NCBI RefSeq assembly: GCF_001429285.1
Contig: NZ_LMJJ01000041.1
Location: 280,630 to 344,629 of the forward strand
DNA: 64,000 bases
Origin: Ensifer sp. Root278
GTDB taxonomy: Bacteria; Pseudomonadota; Alphaproteobacteria; Rhizobiales; Rhizobiaceae
Direction of reading: 5' to 3'
Below the pieces are notes generated by a model. It saw nothing but the letters and a program-made list of their open reading frames with translations, made no database searches and was not told the origin of the DNA. Below are positions 21,793 to 30,007 of this stretch, piece after piece (the stretch's first letter is position 1; each line of letters begins with the position of its first letter). The translations under genes and the position numbers were made by a program.

Positions 21793-22383
21793 TCAGAAGG
21801 GGTTCCAGGTGGGTGTTTGGGTCATCTTGAGGTAGCCGACATTGACGCCGAGCCGCGCGCCGATGCCGGTGCGGATCGGAACGACGACGATCTGTTCGTC
21901 GGTCAGCACCGTCATGCCGACGCCAGCGACGACGTAGGCCGAACCGGAGACGCCGCCGAAGCGCTTGTAGAGTGCCGGCACGCTCGGCAGATTGTAGACG
22001 AGCATCATGGCGCGGCTGCCCTGGCCGCCCCAGTCGATGCCGAGTGACGGACCCTGCCAGAAGACGCTGTGCTGGCCGGCGTTCTTGGTGTTGAGTTCGC
22101 CTTCGCCATAGGTGAGACCGGCGATGAATGCGCCGGAGCCTTCCTGGCCGAGAATGTAGCCGTTCGGCAGGCCGTAGCGCTCGAAGGCGCGTTCGACGAC
22201 CTTCGCCAAGCCGCCCGAAGTTTCGCCGAAGAAACCGTGACCGGCATCGACGATTTCCTGCATCGTGTATTGGCTGTTGTTCGCAGACTGGGCATGCGCC
22301 GTCGTTTGGGCAGCAGCGACCAGGAACAGCGTGGCCAGGACAACACGGCAGGCCTGTGTGGCTGCCTTCATGATCTGATGCAT
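21793..22383 (-). CDS. eipA: DUF1134-family envelope integrity protein EipA
   Basis: A 196-aa secreted protein. A signal peptide (MKAATQACRVVLATLFLVAA, cleavage after AHAQ) is followed by a DUF1134 domain containing GHGFFGETSGGLAKVVERAF, GYILGQEGSGAFIAGLTYGEG and a glycine-rich end. In Brucella this family is EipA, a periplasmic protein needed for envelope stress resistance, whose gene is known to be activated by CtrA. ATG 22383 is chosen because GGAGGA lies five bases upstream; the frame runs far upstream antisense to chpT without meaning. A one-mismatch CtrA box lies in the intergenic region shared with chpT. Confidence 0.9.
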   Translation of the reverse strand: MHQIMKAATQACRVVLATLFLVAAAQTTAHAQSANNSQYTMQEIVDAGHGFFGETSGGLAKVVERAFERYGLPNGYILGQEGSGAFIAGLTYGEGELNTKNAGQHSVFWQGPSLGIDWGGQGSRAMMLVYNLPSVPALYKRFGGVSGSAYVVAGVGMTVLTDEQIVVVPIRTGIGARLGVNVGYLKMTQTPTWNPF

Positions 22384-22501
22384 CGTTTCCTCCGTCAGGC
22401 GCGAAAATTGCTCGCTTGCGGGTTTGCAGCGGCCGCCAGTCAGACCACTGTGCGACCAGTGAGGGGGCTGGACCATTTCCATGCAATTTGAACCGATGGT
22501 C

Positions 22502-22516
22502 TTAACAATCGGTTTA
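22502..22516 (+). promoter_or_regulatory. Near-consensus CtrA box between eipA and chpT
   Basis: TTAACAATCGGTTTA has the form TTAA-N7-TTTA, one mismatch from the CtrA full site. It lies about 120 bases upstream of the eipA ATG and 145 bases upstream of chpT. Its role at eipA agrees with published CtrA control of the Brucella orthologue. Confidence 0.55.
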
Positions 22517-22659
22517 CCAAATGTGGTGTCATTATGATCCACTGATGAACGGCTGCGCCGGGCAGCCCATGACTTGCGTCTTTTCGCGTGAGGCTTTACC
22601 GGCGTCACGATGGCGCGTGCCCCCAAGCGGCGGGCCGGCGGAACCAACAAGGATACACG

Positions 22660-23304
22660 ATGGCAACGAATCCGAACCTGACACTGACGGGACCCGATCT
22701 GGCCGCGCTTCTGTGCAGCCGGGTTTGCCACGACATCATCTCGCCGGTCGGTGCCATCAACAACGGCCTGGAACTGCTGGATGAGGGCGGCGCCGACGCC
22801 GATGCGATGGACCTGATCCGGACGAGCGCGCTCAACGCCTCGGTCCGCCTGAAATTCGCCCGCCTCGCATTCGGCGCATCCGGCTCGGTCGGTGCCTCGA
22901 TCGACACCGGTGAAGCGGAGAAGGCGGCCAAGGATTTCGCGGCTGCCGAAAAGAAGACCGAGGTCAACTGGCACGGCCCGCGCGCGATCATCGCCAAGAA
23001 CCGGGTCAAGCTGCTCCTGAACCTCTTCCTCATCGCCTATGGGGCGATCCCGCGCGGCGGTTCGATCGACGTCACGCTGGAGAACCCGGAATTCGACGCC
23101 GTCTTCACCCTGGTCGCGAAGGGCCGCATGATGCGCGTACCGCCGAGGCTGACGGAATTGCTGTCCGGTACGCCGGAGGAAGCGGTCGACGCGCATTCGA
23201 TCCAGCCTTACTACACTGTGCTGCTCGGCGAGGAAGCCGGCATGACGATCGAGGTTGCATCGACCGGTGAAGAGATCATCTTCACCACCCGCGTTGCAGC
23301 CTGA
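22660..23304 (+). CDS. chpT: Histidine phosphotransferase ChpT
   Basis: Dimeric phosphotransferase that relays phosphate from the hybrid kinase CckA to CtrA and CpdR. The 214-aa protein has the dimerisation/phosphorylation motif CSRVCHDIISPVGAINNGLE, with His24 the expected phospho-acceptor, and a C-terminal degenerate Bergerat-like domain without ATP-binding boxes, as in Caulobacter and Brucella ChpT. ATG 22660 has AAGGA upstream. It lies 1.6 kb from ctrA, with a degenerate receiver gene between them. Confidence 0.93.
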   Translation: MATNPNLTLTGPDLAALLCSRVCHDIISPVGAINNGLELLDEGGADADAMDLIRTSALNASVRLKFARLAFGASGSVGASIDTGEAEKAAKDFAAAEKKTEVNWHGPRAIIAKNRVKLLLNLFLIAYGAIPRGGSIDVTLENPEFDAVFTLVAKGRMMRVPPRLTELLSGTPEEAVDAHSIQPYYTVLLGEEAGMTIEVASTGEEIIFTTRVAA

Positions 23305-23350
23305 GGTTTCATTTCCCGCCTGCAATCATTCTATTCAAAGTCCTTAAAAC

Positions 23351-23382
23351 GTGCGGTCCCGCGCTTCGGCGTGGGGCCGCAC
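23351..23382 (+). terminator. Hairpin after chpT
   Basis: A 10-bp stem (23351-23360 with 23373-23382, one wobble) lies 46 bases after the chpT stop. It lacks a T run, so it may be a weak or Rho-assisted terminator. Confidence 0.45.
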
Positions 23383-23563
23383 ATGTGCGTCATGTTTCTT
23401 TCTGCTTGCGTCCATTTCTGGAAAACTTAATGTTTTCAGATGGTTGATGCGGCGAAGAAAGGCGCTATTAAGCAAACTCCGTAACGAATTCTTTCCCAAA
23501 TTTGTATAGAGTTGTTTCAAGCCTGCGAGTACGCGTATAGGTAAGTTGCGAAGGGAGTTGGAC

Positions 23564-23926
23564 ATGCGGCGCTTGATGATTGCCGACGGCTCGGATGTCG
23601 TCCGGAAAGTTGGGAAACGTATCCTGTCCGGCATGGGCTTCATGGTTTACGAGGCATCGAACAGCCTCGAGGCGCTTGTCCGCTGCGAAGCCGAACTCCC
23701 GAACATCCTGGTCATCGACGCCGGGCTGGAAGGCGCGCTCGAACTCATCGGCAACATCCGGCGGCTCCCGAACGGCCCTTCGGTGCGGATCTATTACTGC
23801 GTCGTCGAGGCGGATCTGAAGAAGATGATGGCCGGCAAGCGGGCCGGCGCCGACGACTTCCTGCTGAAGCCTTTCGACCGCAAGATCCTGACCAGTGTTT
23901 TCGCAAGCCAGTCGATGGCGGCCTGA
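23564..23926 (+). CDS. Single-domain receiver protein with degenerate active site
   Basis: A 120-aa CheY-like protein without an output domain. The phospho-acceptor Asp52 (ILVIDAGLEG) and the conserved Lys102 (FLLKPFD) are kept. The acidic pair after strand 1 is reduced (MIADGS instead of a DD-type pair), and strand 4 (RIYYCVVEAD) lacks the switch Thr/Ser. These losses suggest weak or no conventional phosphorylation, or a phosphate-independent signal. AAGGGAG seven bases before ATG 23564 fixes the start; a TTG at 23546 is less likely. Its place between chpT and ctrA points to a part in the CtrA relay, but it is not CpdR or DivK by sequence. Confidence 0.85.
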   Translation: MRRLMIADGSDVVRKVGKRILSGMGFMVYEASNSLEALVRCEAELPNILVIDAGLEGALELIGNIRRLPNGPSVRIYYCVVEADLKKMMAGKRAGADDFLLKPFDRKILTSVFASQSMAA

Positions 23927-23957
23927 GCACTCACGCGCACATATTCCGGATGAGATG

Positions 23958-23986
23958 AAAGCCGTGGCCACTGCCGCGGCTTTTGC
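23958..23986 (+). terminator. Intrinsic terminator after the receiver gene
   Basis: An 11-bp stem (23958-23968 with 23973-23983, one wobble) with a 4-base loop ends in TTTT, 31 bases after the stop codon. Confidence 0.85.
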
Positions 23987-24068
23987 GTGTTTGCCGCCGG
24001 CCGTTGGTTCTTCATGCGCGCGAAGGGGCTGCGCCTTTTGAGGGGGAGCGGCGTGAGATATGGCTACT

Positions 24069-24167
24069 TGCATCTTTCCTTTAATCGTAGCCGATTAAAG
24101 GAAAGATGCAGTGAATTAAATTGCTACAGCGACCTTTGCGCGCCTGATAAGACGCGCGGCGCTGTAG
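24069..24167. repeat. RIME-like double-palindrome element, copy 2
   Basis: The first palindrome is a perfect 19-bp stem (24069-24087 with 24092-24110) around TAGC, containing CCTTTAATCG/CGATTAAAGG. The second spans 24124-24167 with CTACAGCG and CGCTGTAG ends and an imperfect GCGCG core. The same two units occur at 21679-21786 and 28182-28285. With the two flanking terminators it explains the gap 23927-24249, which has no gene. Confidence 0.82.
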
Positions 24168-24172
24168 AAGCG

Positions 24173-24199
24173 ACAAAACCCGCTCGTGGCGGGTTTTGT
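24173..24199 (-). terminator. Bidirectional terminator after ctrA
   Basis: ACAAAACCCGC (24173-24183) pairs perfectly with 24189-24199 across a 5-base loop. The A/T ends give a U run on the minus strand, 50 bases past the ctrA stop. Confidence 0.85.
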
Positions 24200-24249
24200 G
24201 AACACTCTGGGCCCGCATCATGCGGGGGGCATGCAGGCCCTTGCGGGTA

Positions 24250-24951
<702 letters not shown>

Positions 24952-25056
24952 ATTCTTCCCCTTTTCCGCCGCCCAAGGTCGTCGTGGCACCCTTACGCGA
25001 TACGGATCCAGTCGTTGCCTGATTTGGAGGCTGCCACCAAATGGTTAACAAATTCT

Positions 25057-25185
25057 GATTCCCTCTGGCAAGGTGTATCGAGTTTGTTAAATATTTTTAC
25101 CAGTCTCCTGATTTCCAACGTGAATCCAGAACGGCTAATCTCATGTGAAACATGAGGAAATGCCACTATCTGACTCTTCCGACTC
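25057..25185. promoter_or_regulatory. Cluster of four GANTC (CcrM) sites upstream of ctrA
   Basis: GATTC 25057-25061, GAATC 25122-25126, GACTC 25172-25176 and GACTC 25181-25185 lie 106-234 bases before ctrA. TTAA-containing half-sites at 25044, 25086 (TTAA-N7-TACC) and 25187 are interspersed and could be CtrA contacts. CcrM methylation state is known to gate ctrA transcription in alphaproteobacteria. The whole gap 24952-25392 contains no gene; besides these sites it must hold promoters for ctrA and the divergent FliJ-like gene. Confidence 0.65.
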
Positions 25186-25392
25186 GTTAATGCCAGGGCG
25201 GTCACATTTCGTGCCTCAGCATTTACGGAGCCTTAAATCATCACGCCTATGATTAACGATGCCCGTAAACGAAAGGTTACCAGCGGTAGGCTTTTGTTAA
25301 TATCGCTGAAGATTTTTCGTTTCCGGCCCCGTTCGGGCCGGCTCGCGGGCAAATCAGTAACCGGGGTCTCGTTATCCACGGGAGTATTGCGT

Positions 25393-25743
25393 ATGAAAGC
25401 ACGTGAGAGCCTTGTCCGCCTGAAGGAATTTCAGGTCCGCGAGAAGCAGCGTCAACTGAACCAGCTTCAGATGATGATGGCTGAGTTCGAACGGATGACC
25501 AAGGATCTGGAAAATCAGATTATTTTCGAGGAAAAGAAGTCGGGCATCTCCGATCCCCAGCACTTCGCCTATCCCACCTTCGCCAAGGCCGCACGTCAGA
25601 GAGCCGACAATCTTCAGGTTTCCATTCGCGAACTGAAGGCGCAGCAGGATGCTGCCGAGCTCGCGCTCGAAGAAGTGCAGGCTGAATACGCGAAGGCGGC
25701 GGCCCTCGAAGAGCGGGACACATCGACCCGCCTGCGGGCATAA
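25393..25743 (+). CDS. FliJ-like coiled-coil protein
   Basis: A 116-aa protein that is almost entirely charged alpha-helix (ARESLVRLKEFQVREKQRQL, then RADNLQVSIRELKAQQDAAE). Size, start and predicted antiparallel coiled coil match FliJ, the soluble chaperone/regulator of the flagellar export ATPase. No other flagellar gene is nearby, so the assignment rests on fold-like composition and its known position beside ctrA in related genomes. ATG 25393 has GGAG eight bases upstream; the frame is open to 25249 but that part is basic and unlike the family. Confidence 0.7.
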   Translation: MKARESLVRLKEFQVREKQRQLNQLQMMMAEFERMTKDLENQIIFEEKKSGISDPQHFAYPTFAKAARQRADNLQVSIRELKAQQDAAELALEEVQAEYAKAAALEERDTSTRLRA

Positions 25744-25944
25744 GCTGCGGCTCTTGCGCCCCGATCGGGCGCAGCCGAACCGCAAGCCTTTGATCTAGCG
25801 GACGATTTGATCTCCAGGTCGATTCCGGTCCGGGGAATTTGTGCGCTGGTCAGGCGGGTAGCCCGTTTCGGGGCAGATATTTCCAGCCTTGTCGGGGCAT
25901 GCGTCTGGCATGACCCGATCCGGCACGATCGTGACAAGACGAAG

Positions 25945-25987
25945 AGACCCGCCCGATGCCTTGGCGTTCGGGCGGGTCTTCTCATTT
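25945..25987 (+). terminator. Terminator hairpin after the FliJ-like gene
   Basis: A 12-bp stem (25945-25956 with 25968-25979) is followed by a pyrimidine-rich tract ending in TTTT. The remainder of 25744-26044 shows no credible gene. Confidence 0.75.
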
Positions 25988-26044
25988 TGAGATCAGCGCA
26001 AGTCTGTTGAGATCAGGAGAGGCTTGCCGGCGCGCAGCCGTGTC

Positions 26045-26326
26045 TCATGCCTGGATGACATCCTGCCATTCGGGGTGCCGCATCGTCTGCGCCTTCATGA
26101 AAGGGCAGAGCGGAATGATCTTCCAGCCGCCTTTGCGGGCTTCCTCGATAGCGTGTTTGGCGAGCGCCTGGCCGACGCCCTTGCCGCGCAAGGCATCCGG
26201 AACAAGGGTGTGATCGACGATGATCAATTGCGGCGACGTGCGCGAATAGGTCATTTCCCCGGTATGCCCCTCGACAACGGTCGAGTAGCGGCCGTGCGAT
26301 CCAGTTTCCTCGTGTAAGATTTCCAT
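26045..26326 (-). CDS. Small YjdJ-type GNAT acetyltransferase
   Basis: A 93-aa minimal GNAT protein. The pattern LIIVDHTLVPDALRGKGVGQ ... LAKHAIEEARKGGWKIIPLCPFM holds the acetyl-CoA loop (R-G-K-G-V-G) and the C-terminal strand with the conserved CPF. N-terminal strands include GEMTYSRTSPQ. This subfamily is common and its substrates are unknown. It is monocistronic, convergent to the FliJ-like gene and downstream of sciP on the same strand, beyond a terminator. Confidence 0.85.
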   Translation of the reverse strand: MEILHEETGSHGRYSTVVEGHTGEMTYSRTSPQLIIVDHTLVPDALRGKGVGQALAKHAIEEARKGGWKIIPLCPFMKAQTMRHPEWQDVIQA

Positions 26327-26472
26327 GACAGCCTTCCTTGGCGAACCGGGTTTCCTTGTCCGAAAGCTAGCGCAGAAATCCGGAAATCGAAATCCACCAA
26401 ACCCGTGCCGCGGTACACAGACTGTTCCCGAAACAGCACCAATCCGCCTTTCACCGCGAGGCTGAAACGACG

Positions 26473-26503
26473 GCGGCGGCTCCGGGGAACCCGAAGCCGC
26501 CGC
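26473..26503 (-). terminator. Terminator hairpin after sciP
   Basis: A 13-bp stem (26473-26485 with 26491-26503, one mismatch) with a 5-base loop lies 28 bases after the sciP stop on the minus strand, followed by a short T-containing tract. Confidence 0.7.
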
Positions 26504-26530
26504 TCGACCTATGGCCCTGTAATGGGCGAA

Positions 26531-26806
26531 CTAGTGGCGATACTGCTGGATGCGAGTGGTGCGCAGGCCGGCAAGACCATGATCGTTGATCGAGGACTGC
26601 CAGGACAGGAATTCTTCGACCGTGAGGGTATAGCGTTCGCACGCCTCCTCAAGGCTCAAAAGGCCACCGCGCACGGCGGCAACAACCTCTGCCTTGCGGC
26701 GTATCACCCAGCGCCGGGTATTCGCCGGCGGCAGATCCGCAATCGTCAGAGGGCTGCCATCGGGGCCGATGACATATTTTACACGTGGTCGCATCATTTC
26801 GGTCAT
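26531..26806 (-). CDS. sciP: CtrA inhibitor SciP (DUF1153)
   Basis: A 91-aa helix-turn-helix protein of the DUF1153 family. The start MRPRVKYVIGPDGSPLTIAD, the block RRWVIRRKAEVVAAVRGGLL and the recognition part SLEEACERYTLTVEEFLSWQ are the SciP signature. In Caulobacter SciP binds CtrA or its promoters and blocks CtrA-driven transcription in early cell-cycle phases, and its gene is itself a CtrA target. It is 1.6 kb from ctrA here. A one-mismatch CtrA box lies about 56 bases upstream. Codon 5 is also ATG, so the start may be four residues shorter. Confidence 0.93.
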   Translation of the reverse strand: MTEMMRPRVKYVIGPDGSPLTIADLPPANTRRWVIRRKAEVVAAVRGGLLSLEEACERYTLTVEEFLSWQSSINDHGLAGLRTTRIQQYRH

Positions 26807-26861
26807 GGGACTCTCTACACAAACTCAAGACCATATGACCGTGACCTTAGCCTGCCACATT

Positions 26862-26876
26862 TAACATTTGCCTAAG
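26862..26876 (-). promoter_or_regulatory. Near-consensus CtrA box upstream of sciP
   Basis: TTAACATTTGCCTAA has the form TTAA-N7-CTAA, one mismatch from the CtrA full site, 55-70 bases before the sciP start. CtrA control of sciP is established in Caulobacter. Confidence 0.5.
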
Positions 26877-26999
26877 CAGGAAGTAACAATTTACTCATAA
26901 TTTGAGACACTTCGGCGGGGCGCCATTTCGACCGCCCGCCCCACTCAATTCATGGGGCTGCGCGCCCTATGCTTGTGAATTGCTTTGAGAAGAGCCTGG

Positions 27000-27240
27000 A
27001 TTATCCCGGAATTGTCATGGGAGCCATGCAATTACCACATTTCACTTTAACTAAAATTCTTGGTAACGAGGCGCCGAAATAAGGATGAGCGTCGTATGCG
27101 CGCTCCCGCAATCATTCTTGGTGCATCGTCATAGTTTTCACAACCGGACGCGTTTCTTGCGCGGACAGGCCGGTAGCGGCGGCTGTATTTGTTCGCCGGG
27201 GTGAACTTCATGCCTCAGGTGATCTGAGGCGTTTTTTGTA
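27000..27240 (+). ncRNA. Possible small RNA or attenuated leader ending at an orphan terminator
   Basis: A textbook terminator (stem 27212-27218 with 27224-27230, then six Ts at 27232-27237) sits 50 bases before the LuxR-type gene, inside a 480-base gene-free gap (26807-27286). No coding sequence upstream on the plus strand explains it. Either a small RNA of up to about 230 nt ends here or it is an attenuator in the LuxR gene's leader. The 5' end is a guess; I see only weak promoter-like bases near 26980-27005. Confidence 0.4.
27212..27238 (+). terminator. Orphan intrinsic terminator
   Basis: A perfect 7-bp stem GCCTCAG/CTGAGGC with loop GTGAT is followed by G and six Ts. No protein gene on this strand ends within 1.4 kb upstream. 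Confidence 0.88.
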
Positions 27241-27286
27241 TTCTCTCGACCGGGCGCGGTGGCGCCTGGGGATGTGGTGATCGCAG

Positions 27287-28036
27287 ATGAAGGAATCGAA
27301 TGAACCGGCCTTGCTGCGCGAGGCTGAAGCGGCGGATATTTTTTCGGACGTCGATACGGCTGCCGTCCGCACCGAATACGAACTTCTGCATCTCATGCGG
27401 CGACTGATCGCCCGCTATGGTTTTGGCCATTTCATGATCGCGCGCATGCCGCTCGCCGAACAGCAGCGCTTCTCCGAGCGGCTGGTGCTCAGCAACTGGC
27501 CGTCGGAGCTCGTCCGCCAATACGACGCCTGCGAAAGCTTCCAGTCGAGCACATTGGTCGAGCGGCTGCGGTTTACGAAGCTGCCGGTAACCGGCGGACC
27601 CGAGCTCCTCGATATCGCCGCAAAGCCGGTGGACGAGGCCATGGTGCACCGGCTGCTCGCTCACCCGGAGATGGCCCGCCATTTCGCCGTGCTCCTTCAC
27701 ACGAGCAATGGTGATCCCTTCATCGCCATGCTGTCCGGCCGCCGCGAGGCACCGGTCGGCGTCGAATGCGCGACACTCTATCTGACGCTGGTCCAGCTTT
27801 TCGAATGCCTCGAGCGTACCTTCGACACCGGCAATTCGGCGCGCGAGAAGCTCTCGAGCCGCGAGGTAGAATGCCTGCGCTGGGCGGCTGCGGGCAAAAG
27901 CAGCGACGAGATCGCCATCATCTTGGGCATCTCGACCTACACCGTCAGCAGCTACTTCAAGAGCGCGACCCGCAAGCTCGACGCCGTCAACCGCATGCAG
28001 GCGATCGCCCGCGCCATGCGGCTGAAGCTGATCTGA
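27287..28036 (+). CDS. LuxR-family transcriptional regulator
   Basis: A 249-aa regulator with an N-terminal autoinducer-binding-like domain (about residues 25-165) and a C-terminal LuxR helix-turn-helix: LSSREVECLRWAAAGKSSDE, IAIILGISTYTVSSYFKSAT, RKLDAVNRMQAIARAMRL. The pocket Trp/Tyr/Asp pattern of true acyl-homoserine-lactone receptors is not clearly present and no luxI-type gene is nearby, so it may be a solo regulator or sense another ligand. It follows an orphan terminator and is followed by RIME-like repeats. Confidence 0.87.
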   Translation: MKESNEPALLREAEAADIFSDVDTAAVRTEYELLHLMRRLIARYGFGHFMIARMPLAEQQRFSERLVLSNWPSELVRQYDACESFQSSTLVERLRFTKLPVTGGPELLDIAAKPVDEAMVHRLLAHPEMARHFAVLLHTSNGDPFIAMLSGRREAPVGVECATLYLTLVQLFECLERTFDTGNSAREKLSSREVECLRWAAAGKSSDEIAIILGISTYTVSSYFKSATRKLDAVNRMQAIARAMRLKLI

Positions 28037-28047
28037 GCTGGCATGAC

Positions 28048-28180
28048 GCGTCCCAATGGACGCGCGGCGCTGTCGGGTATGGCGGCCGGCCTTGCCGCCG
28101 GACGGACAAGTTTCTATATGTCGCGGAAATGAAAGTGCTGCGGCGACCTTTGCGCGTCTCATTGGACGCGCGGCGCCTAC
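28048..28180. repeat. Partial RIME-like palindrome remnants
   Basis: Two degraded copies of the GC-rich RIME palindrome lie in tandem just after the LuxR gene: GACGCGTCC..GGACGCGC around 28043-28075, and GCGACCTTTGCGCGTC..GACGCGCGGCGCC around 28142-28176. Each has the central GCGCGTC/GACGCGC but lacks one outer arm. They precede a full copy at 28182-28285. Confidence 0.6.
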
Positions 28181-28181
28181 C

Positions 28182-28285
28182 GCATGTTTCCTTTAATCGT
28201 AGCCGATTAAAGGACAAAAACATGCAGCAACAAAGTGCTACAGCGACCCTTGCGCGTCTGATCAGACGCGCAAGGGTCGCTGTAG
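28182..28285. repeat. RIME-like double-palindrome element, copy 3
   Basis: Palindrome one spans 28182-28225 (CCTTTAATCG, TAGC, CGATTAAAGG core with GCATG/CATGC ends and a small internal insertion). Palindrome two, 28238-28285, is a perfect 48-bp palindrome without a loop: 24 bases mirrored exactly, from CTACAGCGACCCTTGCGCGT outwards. The order matches copy 2 at 24069-24167. With the remnants before it, it accounts for the 352-base gap 28037-28388. Confidence 0.85.
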
Positions 28286-28388
28286 AAGCCGAGCATACCG
28301 TGAGCCGAGAGTTCCTCGGCCAAGCATCGCATGAAGCGTGAAACAGGGCCGGCGCATGGATTGCCGCCCGAAGGCCGGATTGGATCCC

Positions 28389-29585
28389 GTGAACAGTCTC
28401 GATTTTGACCGCAAGCCCGAAGATACGCGTGTCGTCGTCGCCATGTCCGGCGGCGTCGACAGTTCCGTCGTTGCTGGCCTGCTCAAACGCGAGGGCTACG
28501 ACGTTCTCGGCATCACGCTGCAGCTTTACGATCACGGCGCTGCCGTGCACCGCGCCGGCTCTTGCTGCGCCGGCCAGGACATCGACGATGCCCGCCGCGT
28601 CTGCGAAACCCTCGGCATTCCGCACTATGTGCTCGACTACGAAGCGCGCTTCCGTGAAACGGTGATCAATCCGTTTGCCGAAAGCTATATCGCCGGCGAG
28701 ACGCCGATCCCCTGCGTTGCCTGCAACCAGACGGTCAAGTTCGCCGACCTGCTTGCGACCGCCAAGGAGCTCGGCGCCGATGCGCTGGCGACCGGCCACT
28801 ATATCCGCTCGCGCCCGAGCCCAAGCCCGCGCTATGCCGGCCAGCGGGCGCTTTACCGGCCGACCGATGCCGAGCGCGACCAGAGCTACTTCCTGTTTGC
28901 CACGACCCAGGAACAGATCGACTATCTGCGCTTTCCGCTCGGCGGCTATTCCAAGGCCGAAACGCGCAAGTTCGCCGAGGAGATGGGCCTCGTCGTCGCC
29001 CAGAAGGCCGACAGCCAGGACATCTGTTTCGTGCCGCAGGGCAAATACAGCGACATCGTCTCCAAGCTGAAGCCGAATGCAGCCCTTTCCGGCGAGATCG
29101 TTCATCTCGATGGCCGCGTGCTCGGCACGCACGAAGGTATCCTGCACTTCACCATCGGCCAGCGCCGCGGCATCGGCATCGCCACCGGCGAGCCGCTTTA
29201 CGTGGTCTATCTCGACGCGCGCTCGCGCCGCGTCATCGTCGGCCCCAAGGAGGCGCTCGAAACCCGCCGCGTCTATCTGCGCGACGTCAACTGGCTGGGC
29301 GACGAGGACGTCGAAGTGGCGGCTGCGCGCGGCTTTGACTGTTTCGCCAAGGTGCGCTCCACCCGCCAGCCGGCGCCTGCCGTGCTGGCGACGGACGAGG
29401 AGGGCATCTATGTGGAGCTCGCCGAAGGCGAAGCCGGCATCGCGCCCGGCCAGGCCTGCGCGCTCTATTCCGGCGTCGGCGAGGATGCACGCGTCTATGG
29501 CGGCGGTTTCATTCGCAAATCGGAGCGCGAAGCGAGTGCCGAAGCGGCGTTGAAGGTGCTTCTTTCGGCGCCTGCGGCCGCCTGA
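28389..29585 (+). CDS. mnmA: tRNA-specific 2-thiouridylase MnmA
   Basis: Thiolates U34 of tRNA Lys, Glu and Gln, giving the s2 group of mnm5s2U. The PP-loop AMSGGVDSS, the catalytic Cys in [11 protein letters not shown], the Cys in [11 protein letters not shown] and the C-terminal barrel ([17 protein letters not shown]) are all present. I chose GTG 28389, which gives the expected N-terminus [20 protein letters not shown] and 398 aa; ATG codons at 28356 or further up would extend into the repeat region. The upstream RIME-like palindromes may affect its expression. Confidence 0.95.
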   Translation: MNSLDFDRKPEDTRVVVAMSGGVDSSVVAGLLKREGYDVLGITLQLYDHGAAVHRAGSCCAGQDIDDARRVCETLGIPHYVLDYEARFRETVINPFAESYIAGETPIPCVACNQTVKFADLLATAKELGADALATGHYIRSRPSPSPRYAGQRALYRPTDAERDQSYFLFATTQEQIDYLRFPLGGYSKAETRKFAEEMGLVVAQKADSQDICFVPQGKYSDIVSKLKPNAALSGEIVHLDGRVLGTHEGILHFTIGQRRGIGIATGEPLYVVYLDARSRRVIVGPKEALETRRVYLRDVNWLGDEDVEVAAARGFDCFAKVRSTRQPAPAVLATDEEGIYVELAEGEAGIAPGQACALYSGVGEDARVYGGGFIRKSEREASAEAALKVLLSAPAAA

Positions 29586-29639
29586 AGCCCTTGATTTCCG
29601 GGCTGTTGTGAAAACTTCACATTTTCCCGGAGACTTGGC

Positions 29640-29669
29640 TTGACACTGCCCGGAAGCGGGCCGTATAAG
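29640..29669 (+). promoter_or_regulatory. Strong sigma-70 promoter of tRNA-Met
   Basis: TTGACA at 29640-29645, within CTTGACA, and TATAAG at 29664-29669 are separated by 18 bases. The predicted start is about 45 bases before the tRNA. Confidence 0.8.
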
Positions 29670-29720
29670 CCGCCCGTCCAGTCAAGACGGCTTCTCCTTC
29701 GAAGCCCTGACGCGGTACCC

Positions 29721-29797
29721 GGCGGAGTAGCTCAGTAGGTTAGAGCAGAGGAATCATAATCCTTGTGTCGGGGGTTCGAATCCCTCCTCCGCTACCA
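29721..29797 (+). tRNA. tRNA-Met (CAU), elongator type
   Basis: A 77-nt cloverleaf with encoded CCA. The acceptor stem GGCGGAG/CTCCGCT (one G-U), D-loop AGCTCAGTAGGTTAGAGC, anticodon loop ATCATAA with CAT anticodon and T-loop GGTTCGAATCC are all intact. It lacks the initiator's 1-72 mismatch and GGG/CCC anticodon stem. A CAU anticodon can also mean tRNA-Ile modified by TilS, but the body resembles rhizobial elongator tRNA-Met. Confidence 0.93.
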
Positions 29798-30007
29798 TTT
29801 CTCCAATTGTCCATACCTGAGACATAGGTAATCCCAGCGCGGAAAACGCACCCCCTGTGGCGGAGTTTTCGGGCTAGATTGGCGCGGCCGCCGCTTGCCG
29901 CCTTTTCTATTCTCCTTGTTGAAGCAAGGCCACGGCATTCGCCACGTGGTGCGATATACAGTGGTTTTCGTATGTAACGGAGCCCTGTCAGGGAGGGAAC
30001 GCCGCCC

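Noticed and set aside
25807-26010. 67-codon plus-strand frame after the FliJ-like gene
   Set aside because: It crosses a strong terminator hairpin and has an unnatural residue pattern.
27096-27134. Very short frame MRAPAIILGASS in the sciP-LuxR gap
   Set aside because: Twelve codons without a convincing ribosome-binding site; could be a leader peptide but nothing supports it.
29721-29797. tRNA as an integration site
   Set aside because: No integrase or duplicated 3' tRNA end is present nearby.
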